Positions 1 to 5,116 of a DNA stretch of 8,770 bases are shown here, piece by piece. A program made the translations under genes and the position numbers. The notes beneath the pieces are model-generated. The model ran no database searches. It was not told where the DNA came from and saw nothing but the letters and a program-made list of their open reading frames with translations. Location: assembly GCA_900556695.1 (NCBI GenBank), contig USQA01000045.1, positions 1 through 8,770 on the forward strand. The letters are read 5' to 3'. This DNA is from an uncultured Clostridium sp. GTDB taxonomy: Bacteria; Bacillota; Clostridia; TANB77; CAG-508. Within the stretch, counting starts at the first letter, position 1; the number at the start of each line of letters is the position of its first letter.

Positions 1-164
1 CAAATATTTTTGTAGTAAAATATGAAGAGAATAATAGAAATGTAACATATAGTTATACAGATGTTTTAACAAGAACAGTTGAAGTTGAAGTATTTGATGG
101 AGATTCATATAGTCCTCTAATACCACCACCAGTTGAAGTTAAAAAAAGAAAAACATCATTATAA
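1..164 (+). CDS. 3' end of an unrecognised gene (C-terminal 53 residues)
   Basis: The frame is open from base 3 to a TAA at 162-164; the start lies outside the window. The visible tail is polar and rich in beta-forming residues (VTYSYTDVLTRTVEVEVFDGD), followed by a proline run (PLIPPPVEV) and a basic end (KKRKTSL). No catalytic motif, membrane segment or domain signature is visible, so I assign no function. The beta-rich, Val/Thr-alternating stretch would suit a beta-sandwich or an extracytoplasmic module, but this is only an impression from composition. A strong hairpin begins 5 bases after the stop, which supports this being a real gene end read on the plus strand. It appears to be transcriptionally separate from sipL downstream. 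Confidence 0.6.
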   Translation, partial: NIFVVKYEENNRNVTYSYTDVLTRTVEVEVFDGDSYSPLIPPPVEVKKRKTSL

Positions 165-168
165 AGAA

Positions 169-212
169 AATATAAAGAAACAGGAATTTTATTATTCCTG
201 TTTCTTTATATT
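169..212 (+). terminator. Terminator-like 19-bp perfect hairpin
   Basis: Bases 169-187 pair perfectly with 194-212 around a 6-nt loop (TTTATT). The core is AAACAGGAAT/ATTCCTGTTT. The T-rich 3' arm (TTTCTTTATATT) is itself part of the stem, so the U-tract is base-paired with an A-rich 5' arm. This arrangement is common in AT-rich Firmicutes and can work in both directions. It starts 5 bases after the stop of the upstream gene and separates it from sipL. Confidence 0.75.
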
Positions 213-266
213 GTTCATAAATTTATTAGATAAATTTTTAATTTTTATAGATTTGTTCTATTTACA

Positions 267-297
267 GTCATAAATTTAATTAGGACATCATAAGAAT
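267..297 (+). promoter_or_regulatory. Possible sigma-E-type promoter for sipL-yunB
   Basis: GTCATAAA (267-274) lies 14 bases before CATAAGAA (289-296). As I recall the sigma-E pattern in Bacillus (a -35 like KMATATT, spacing near 14, a -10 like CATACAAT), this is a partial match: the ATA core of the -35 region and the CATA half of the -10 are present, the rest differs. Known biology supports it, because sipL and yunB orthologues are mother-cell genes under sigma-E. I see no good TTGACA/TATAAT pair in the 113 bases between the terminator and the sipL start. The call rests on a weak motif plus context. Confidence 0.4.
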
Positions 298-325
298 GTA
301 TAAAGAAAAATAAGGAGGTAAAGGA

Positions 326-1897
326 ATGGTTGTAGATACAGTAAAAGAGAATTTATCTATAAATAAATTGGTAGCAACAAAAAGAGAGATTTTATTAATA
401 GAAGGAGATATGATTGTACCAGATTCTAAGCCAGATGTATTAAATACAATATGTACAAGTGGTGTAGTTAGTATATATAAAAAAGATGTTTCAGATGAAA
501 AGATAAGAATTGATGGAGATATAAGTACTTATATTACATACTTATCAGAAGATAGTGAAAATAAAATAAGAGGAATTAATACAAGTTTAGATTTTTCAGA
601 ATCTATTCAAATATCAAATTGTAAAGAAGGTATGGATTGTAGATTAAATACAAAAATAAAATCTATTGAAAGCAAAGTAATAAATGGTAGAAAAGTTGGG
701 ATAAAAGCAACATTGGAAGTTGATGTAAAGATATATTCTAATGAAAATATAGAAGTAATAAATTCATTACAAAATGCAGATGGAATTCAAATGTTAAAAG
801 AAGATTTAAAAGTAAATTCATTAGTAGGTATGGGAGAAACAAAAATATATGCAAAAGATACTGTACCAATTGATAATGTGGATAATTTAGCAGAGATTTT
901 AAAGTGTAATTTATGTATTTGTGATAAAGATGTAAAAATAAGTTATAACAAAATATTAACAAAAGCTGAAGCGGAAGTAAGATTAATGTATTTAACAGAA
1001 GATAATAGAGTTAATACAGTTAATGCAAGAATTCCAGTTGTAGGTTTTATAGATATTCAAAATGTGACAGAAGAAAATTTATGTGACATAGATTATGAAG
1101 TAAGAAATATTGTTGTAAAACCAAATCCTGTTGAAGAACATTCTATTTATATAGAAATAGAGATAGGTGTTTCATCAGTTGTATATGAAGAAAAGCAAAT
1201 AAATCTTATTCAAGATTTATATAGTCCTTGTGAGAATTTAGAATTTAATAAAAAAAGAGTTACTACTATTACTGCAAAACAAACAAGAAAAGAAGTAAAA
1301 CAAATTAGAGAGCAAGTAACATTAGAAAATATGGGAGATAAGAATATTATAGATGTTGATATTAATCCTATTATTGAAAAAGAAAACAAATTAAACTCTA
1401 GAATAATATATGAAGGACAATTAATGGTTGAATTTATTTTGGTAAATAGTAGTTTAGAAATGGATAAACAAGTATCAAAAATTCCATTTGAATATACTGT
1501 CGAAAATATTGAGGATGGAGAAAATCTAAATACAGAAATGGATATGGAAGTTGTAAATAAAGATTTTATAGTACAAGATGGAGGCGTTGTATCTAGTAAT
1601 ATAGATATGTCAATGAATATGAGTTCTTATCGTGATACAAATTTAAATATTATGGATGAAATTCAAACAAATGGAGAAAGAGAAGCTGAAGATTACAGTA
1701 TTATAATGTATATAGTAAAAAAAGATGATACATTATGGAAAATAGCAAAAAAATTTGGAAGTACAGTTGAAGACATAGTAAAAGCAAATGGAATTGAAGA
1801 TGAAAATAAAATATATCCAGGTCAAAAAATATATATACCAAGATATGTTAGACCAACAAGCAATATGGAAAATTCTCCAATAATGAATTATGCATAA
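326..1897 (+). CDS. sipL: SipL-like spore coat morphogenesis protein (DUF3794/SPOCS repeats + LysM)
   Basis: A 523-residue protein with no signal peptide or membrane segment. Three divergent beta-rich DUF3794 (SPOCS) units can be read at about residues 19-138, 169-289 and 311-436. A short linker leads to a C-terminal LysM domain at about 461-506 (YIVKKDDTLWKIAKKFGSTV ... KIYPGQKIYIP). This architecture and length match SipL of Clostridioides difficile, the functional counterpart of Bacillus SpoVID. SipL binds the coat ATPase SpoIVA, through its LysM region, and localises the coat around the forespore. The ATG at 326 is preceded by a strong AAGGAGG (312-318) at 7 bases. The last 8 bases overlap yunB, which suggests translational coupling. 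Domain order is seen directly; the SpoIVA partnership is inferred from the family. Other DUF3794-LysM coat proteins exist in Clostridia, so a paralogue is the main alternative. Confidence 0.88.
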   Translation: MVVDTVKENLSINKLVATKREILLIEGDMIVPDSKPDVLNTICTSGVVSIYKKDVSDEKIRIDGDISTYITYLSEDSENKIRGINTSLDFSESIQISNCKEGMDCRLNTKIKSIESKVINGRKVGIKATLEVDVKIYSNENIEVINSLQNADGIQMLKEDLKVNSLVGMGETKIYAKDTVPIDNVDNLAEILKCNLCICDKDVKISYNKILTKAEAEVRLMYLTEDNRVNTVNARIPVVGFIDIQNVTEENLCDIDYEVRNIVVKPNPVEEHSIYIEIEIGVSSVVYEEKQINLIQDLYSPCENLEFNKKRVTTITAKQTRKEVKQIREQVTLENMGDKNIIDVDINPIIEKENKLNSRIIYEGQLMVEFILVNSSLEMDKQVSKIPFEYTVENIEDGENLNTEMDMEVVNKDFIVQDGGVVSSNIDMSMNMSSYRDTNLNIMDEIQTNGEREAEDYSIIMYIVKKDDTLWKIAKKFGSTVEDIVKANGIEDENKIYPGQKIYIPRYVRPTSNMENSPIMNYA

Positions 1898-2609
1898 AAT
1901 TTATTCTAGACCACGAATAAGAATTCCTAAAGTAATAATTAACAGTGGCAAAATATTAAGGACAGATAAAGTAAGAAAAAAGATTAAAATAACTATTATA
2001 GTTATTATAGCATTTGCTACTGTTGGAGTAATATTAAATTCAGTTTTACCAATTTTTGATGTAATGTGTCAAAATAGAGCAGAATCAATTGCTACAATTA
2101 TTTCGAATGAAGAAGCTACAAATGTCATGAGAGAACATACATATGATGAGCTATTTACAATAGAAAAAGATAAAAATGAAAATATAAAAATGATAAAATC
2201 TAATGTTATTCCAATAAATGAGATAATCTCTGATGTTGCTTTAAAAATACAAAACAAAATTGATGAAAGAGGTAGGGAAAATATAGAGATAGCATTAGGA
2301 AGTTTTACAGGATTTAAGTTGTTAGCAGGGAAGGGCCCAGGAGTAAAAATAAGGATATCATCTATAGGAAATGTGGAAACAGATTTAAGAAGTGAATTTA
2401 TATCTCAAGGGATTAATCAGACTTTGCATAGAGTGTATTTACAAGTTAAATGTAAAGTTAATATATTAACTCCGTTTGATAATATTGAAAGAGAAATAAC
2501 TAACCAAGTTTTATTAGTTGAGAATGTTATTGTTGGAAATATTCCAAATACGTATTATAATTTGGAAGGTTTAGATTCTAAAAGTGATGCTTTAGAAATT
2601 ATTGAATAA
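1890..2609 (+). CDS. yunB: Sporulation protein YunB
   Basis: A 239-residue protein with a basic N-terminus, one membrane segment at about residues 32-52, and a C-terminal domain carrying the YunB signature: LLAGKGPGVKIRI (144-156), SEFISQGINQTLHRVYL (168-184) and ENVIVGNIPNTYYNL (211-225). Length is close to Bacillus subtilis YunB. That protein is made in the mother cell under sigma-E control and is needed for efficient sporulation; its biochemical role is not known. Topology suggests that the conserved domain faces outward, into the space between mother cell and forespore membranes if it sits in the engulfing membrane. The ATG lies inside the last codons of sipL (8-bp overlap) without a good ribosome binding site, so translation is probably coupled to sipL. 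The gene converges on rpsI. Confidence 0.92.
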   Translation: MHKIYSRPRIRIPKVIINSGKILRTDKVRKKIKITIIVIIAFATVGVILNSVLPIFDVMCQNRAESIATIISNEEATNVMREHTYDELFTIEKDKNENIKMIKSNVIPINEIISDVALKIQNKIDERGRENIEIALGSFTGFKLLAGKGPGVKIRISSIGNVETDLRSEFISQGINQTLHRVYLQVKCKVNILTPFDNIEREITNQVLLVENVIVGNIPNTYYNLEGLDSKSDALEIIE

Positions 2610-2622
2610 TTATATAACAAAA

Positions 2623-2652
2623 AACCTCGGAAGTTTTGAAACTTCTGAGGTT
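2623..2652 (-). terminator. Terminator of the rplM-rpsI operon, possibly shared with yunB
   Basis: Bases 2623-2636 pair with 2639-2652 (14 pairs, one of them G-T; a realistic loop is TTGA). On the minus strand the hairpin is followed directly by a T-rich run (TTTTTTTGTT, complement of 2615-2624), the classic intrinsic terminator arrangement, 25 bases beyond the rpsI stop. On the plus strand the downstream sequence (GAATTGCTTTT) is a poorer tract, so termination of yunB transcripts here would be weaker. Confidence 0.88.
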
Positions 2653-2677
2653 GAATTGCTTTTGATAAAAGCTCTTT

Positions 2678-3079
2678 TTATCTTTTACTAAATTGTGGAG
2701 CTTTTCTAGCTTTTTTAAGACCGTATTTTTTTCTTTCTTTCATACGAGGATCTCTTGTTAAGAATCCGTTTGATTTTAAAGCAGGTCTATATTCTGAATT
2801 TGCTTCATTTAAAGCTCTAGCAATACCATGTCTGATTGCTCCTGCTTGACCTGTAAATCCTCCACCTTTAACTGTTGCAATAACATCATATTTTGTTAAT
2901 GTATTTGTAACTGTTAATGGTTGTTTTGCTATAACTTTTAAAGTTTCTAGTCCGAAGAATTCATCAATATCTTTTCCGTTTATTGTTATTTTTCCAGTTC
3001 CTTCTACTATTCTTACTCTAGCAACTGCGTTTTTTCTTCTACCTGTACCATAGAAAACTATATTTTCTTTTTTAGCCAT
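2678..3079 (-). CDS. rpsI: 30S ribosomal protein S9 (uS9)
   Basis: A 133-residue protein of normal bacterial S9 length. It carries GTGRRKNAVARVR (11-23), GGGFTGQAGAIRHGIARAL (72-90), and the basic C-terminal tail ending in KKARKAPQFSKR. The tail's final SKR is the universally conserved end that reaches into the ribosomal P site and contacts tRNA. A GGGAGGT ribosome binding site lies inside the final codons of rplM, and only one base separates the two genes, so the pair is co-transcribed and tightly coupled. rplM-rpsI is the standard bacterial order. Nothing is truncated or missing. Confidence 0.98.
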   Translation of the reverse strand: MAKKENIVFYGTGRRKNAVARVRIVEGTGKITINGKDIDEFFGLETLKVIAKQPLTVTNTLTKYDVIATVKGGGFTGQAGAIRHGIARALNEANSEYRPALKSNGFLTRDPRMKERKKYGLKKARKAPQFSKR

Positions 3080-3080
3080 A

Positions 3081-3518
3081 TTATTTTACCTCCCATACTT
3101 CTGGTTTTTGTGCTTGGTTTTCATGTTCTGATCCAGCATATACTCTTAATTTTTTAGCCATTTGTCTACCTAAAGAATTATGTGGTAACATTCCTTTTAC
3201 AGCTAAAGTCATTGCTTTTTCTGGATTTTTTTCAAGCATTACTTTTGCAGGAACTTCTTTCATTCCTCCAATATAACCTGAATGATGTCTGTAAATTTTT
3301 TGATTTAATTTGTTTCCTGTTAAAATTACATCTTTACAATTTAATATAATAACGTGGTCACCCATATCAACGTTAGGTGTAAATGTTGGTTTGTGTTTTC
3401 CTCTTAATAATTTAGCAGCTTCTGTTGCAACTCTACCAAGTGGTTTGTTAGCTGCATCAATTATATACCATTTGCTTTCGATTTCGCCTTTTTTGGCACT
3501 ATATGTAGTATTATTCAT
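3081..3518 (-). CDS. rplM: 50S ribosomal protein L13 (uL13)
   Basis: A 145-residue protein, the usual L13 length. Landmarks are WYIIDAANKPLGRVA (17-31), the GKHKPTFTP segment (40-48), DMGDHVIILN (51-60), the YRHHSGYIGG block (76-85) and the signature AVKGMLPHNSLGR (106-118). L13 is an early-assembling 23S rRNA binding protein. The ATG at 3518 has an AGGAGGG site (complement of 3530-3536) about 11 bases upstream, somewhat distant; a small palindrome sits between site and start. It is the first gene of the rplM-rpsI operon, driven by the promoter at 3708-3736 through a structured leader of about 180 nt. Confidence 0.98.
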   Translation of the reverse strand: MNNTTYSAKKGEIESKWYIIDAANKPLGRVATEAAKLLRGKHKPTFTPNVDMGDHVIILNCKDVILTGNKLNQKIYRHHSGYIGGMKEVPAKVMLEKNPEKAMTLAVKGMLPHNSLGRQMAKKLRVYAGSEHENQAQKPEVWEVK

Positions 3519-3700
3519 GGTAATAATTACCCTCCTATTTCTTATTTTAATTTTAATCTACTAAAATTTAATATTTTGTAGGTTAATAATATATTATTTA
3601 TATGAAATTTAAATTTAAAACCACCGGGGAGAAGTTTTATATTTAAACCATATTTTCATTTTTTTACAATTACATACATATTTGGCAATATATATAATTG
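3519..3700 (-). promoter_or_regulatory. Structured 5' leader of rplM, candidate L13 leader
   Basis: About 180 nt separate the predicted rplM transcription start from its ATG. On the minus strand they hold a long stem-loop covering 3602-3659. An inner 14-pair stem (3608-3621 with 3634-3647, one mismatch) carries a 12-nt GC-rich loop (TTCTCCCCGGTG). An outer 6-pair stem (3602-3607 with 3654-3659) is separated from it by a one-sided 6-nt bulge. A second small hairpin (3558-3567 with 3573-3581, one bulged base) lies nearer the ribosome binding site. Structured leaders upstream of rplM are known in Firmicutes (the L13 leader family) and are thought to mediate autoregulation by L13. The pairing is seen directly; family membership and L13 binding are inferred. 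Confidence 0.55.
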
Positions 3701-3707
3701 CTAAATT

Positions 3708-3736
3708 ATTTTAATACAAAAAGCTTTAATTGTCAA
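3708..3736 (-). promoter_or_regulatory. Sigma-A promoter of rplM-rpsI
   Basis: On the minus strand, TTGACA (complement of 3731-3736) and TAAAAT (complement of 3708-3713) are separated by 17 bases. This is a perfect -35 box, ideal spacing and a good -10 box. Transcription would start near 3700 and run leftward through the leader into rplM. Confidence 0.85.
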
Positions 3737-3763
3737 TAGATTAGAGAATATTTTTGAAAAAAC

Positions 3764-3792
3764 TTGACAATTTTGGTATTTATATGTATACT
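3764..3792 (+). promoter_or_regulatory. Sigma-A promoter of the NlpC/P60 gene
   Basis: TTGACA (3764-3769) and TATACT (3787-3792) have 17-base spacing, a near-consensus vegetative promoter. The start would be near 3799, giving a short leader of about 43 nt before the ATG at 3842. It fires divergently from the rplM promoter; the two -35 boxes are 27 bases apart and lie in an inverted 9-bp repeat. Confidence 0.88.
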
Positions 3793-3841
3793 GTAGTAAC
3801 GTAAAAAAGACAATGACAATATTTAATTAAGGAGTAGAGAA

Positions 3842-5116
3842 ATGAAAAGTAAAAAATCTATAAAAAGCATTTTGATGTTGTCAGCAGTGGTAATTATCAG
3901 TTTGTTTTTTATAAATATGAGTCTAGCTGCAAATACAGCAAAGGTTAATGTGGAAACAGCAAACCTTAGGGAAACGGCAGATGAAAGCGGAAAGATATTA
4001 GAACAGCTTTCTATAGGTCAAGAAATTGAAATATTAGAAAAGCAATCAGATTGGTATAAAGTTAAGGCTAAAGGAATTACAGGGTATGTAAGAGCAGATT
4101 TAGTTAGTGTACCAAATGAAGAAAAAAATAGTACACAAACAAATAATGTTACAGATACACAAATTGCTACAAATAACCAAAATGAAGAAAACAACTTAAT
4201 TGATACACAAGAAAAAAATATACAAATTGGAGAAAAATACAAAATAGTAAAAGACATAAAGTTAAAAATTGTTCCAGTAATAAATGCAACAGATATTATA
4301 GAAGTAAAACAAGATGAAGAAGTAACAGTAACAGAAATTATAAATGACTGGATATGTGTTGAAACTACAACAACAAAAGGATGGCTTAGAAAAGAAAATT
4401 TAAAAACTGAAGAAACTAAACAAGAAGAACAAACTGCACAAGCCGAAGAAAAAACTTCAGAAGAAACTTCAACAAAAACATTATATATAAATACAGAAAC
4501 AGCAAATCTTAGAAAAACAGCAAGTACTGCATCAGAAGTTGTTACAACTTTAAGTTTAAATTCTGCAGTTAATGTTATTTCAGAAGAAAATGGATGGAGT
4601 AAAGTAAAAGTTGGAGATAAAGAAGGTTATATATCTTCATCACTTTTATCAGATAAAAGACAAGAAACTTCAAGAAGTATGACAAAATTCAGAGAAAAAA
4701 CAGCTGAAGAATCAAATAAAACAGAAAACACATCAAATGTTGCATCATCAGGAAATGGTTCATCAGTAGTTGCTACAGCAAACCAATATATTGGTAGCAG
4801 ATACATATACGGAGGAACAGCTCCAAGCGGATTTGACTGTTCAGGATTTACATCATATGTTTATAAAAGATATGGGGTAAGTTTAAGTAGAACAGCAGCA
4901 GGACAATATAGTAATGGGGTAGCAGTAAGCAAAGGTGAATTACAACCAGGAGATTTAGTTATGTTTGGTAAATCTGGAATAAATCATGTTGGTATATATA
5001 TTGGTGGAGGAAAAATGATTCATGCAGCAAATCCTTCAAGAGGTGTAACAACAGATACAATTAATTCTGGATATTATGGAACAAATTATGTTGGTGCAAG
5101 AAGGATTTTACAATAA
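3842..5116 (+). CDS. Secreted SH3b-NlpC/P60 peptidoglycan endopeptidase
   Basis: A 424-residue cell wall hydrolase. An N-terminal signal peptide has a basic start, a hydrophobic core at about residues 10-25, and likely cleavage near SLAA (27-30). SH3-type wall-binding domains follow at about 33-90 and 213-271, with a degenerate third one between them at about 128-187. Low-complexity Asn/Gln/Glu/Thr-rich linkers join them. The C-terminal NlpC/P60 domain (about 308-424) has the catalytic cysteine C333 in SGFDCSGF, histidine H382 in NHVGIYIG and a third polar residue H394 in MIHAAN. The 12-residue spacing of the two histidines fits the family. Such enzymes typically cut the gamma-D-glutamyl to diamino-acid bond in stem peptides. 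AAGGAG (3829-3834) supports the ATG. It has a strong sigma-A promoter and probably shares a transcript with comEC, which starts at the base after its stop. The exact physiological role (growth, separation or remodelling) is open. Confidence 0.95.
   Translation: MKSKKSIKSILMLSAVVIISLFFINMSLAANTAKVNVETANLRETADESGKILEQLSIGQEIEILEKQSDWYKVKAKGITGYVRADLVSVPNEEKNSTQTNNVTDTQIATNNQNEENNLIDTQEKNIQIGEKYKIVKDIKLKIVPVINATDIIEVKQDEEVTVTEIINDWICVETTTTKGWLRKENLKTEETKQEEQTAQAEEKTSEETSTKTLYINTETANLRKTASTASEVVTTLSLNSAVNVISEENGWSKVKVGDKEGYISSSLLSDKRQETSRSMTKFREKTAEESNKTENTSNVASSGNGSSVVATANQYIGSRYIYGGTAPSGFDCSGFTSYVYKRYGVSLSRTAAGQYSNGVAVSKGELQPGDLVMFGKSGINHVGIYIGGGKMIHAANPSRGVTTDTINSGYYGTNYVGARRILQ

Noticed and set aside
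738..962. Minus-strand open frame of 74 codons inside sipL
   Set aside because: It lies opposite a well-supported gene, its product is a low-complexity Leu/Tyr/His-rich string typical of antisense AT-rich sequence, and it has no ribosome binding site.
3310..3564. Plus-strand open frame of 84 codons opposite rplM
   Set aside because: rplM on the minus strand is certain from conserved motifs. The opposing frame has no recognisable product and is a shadow.
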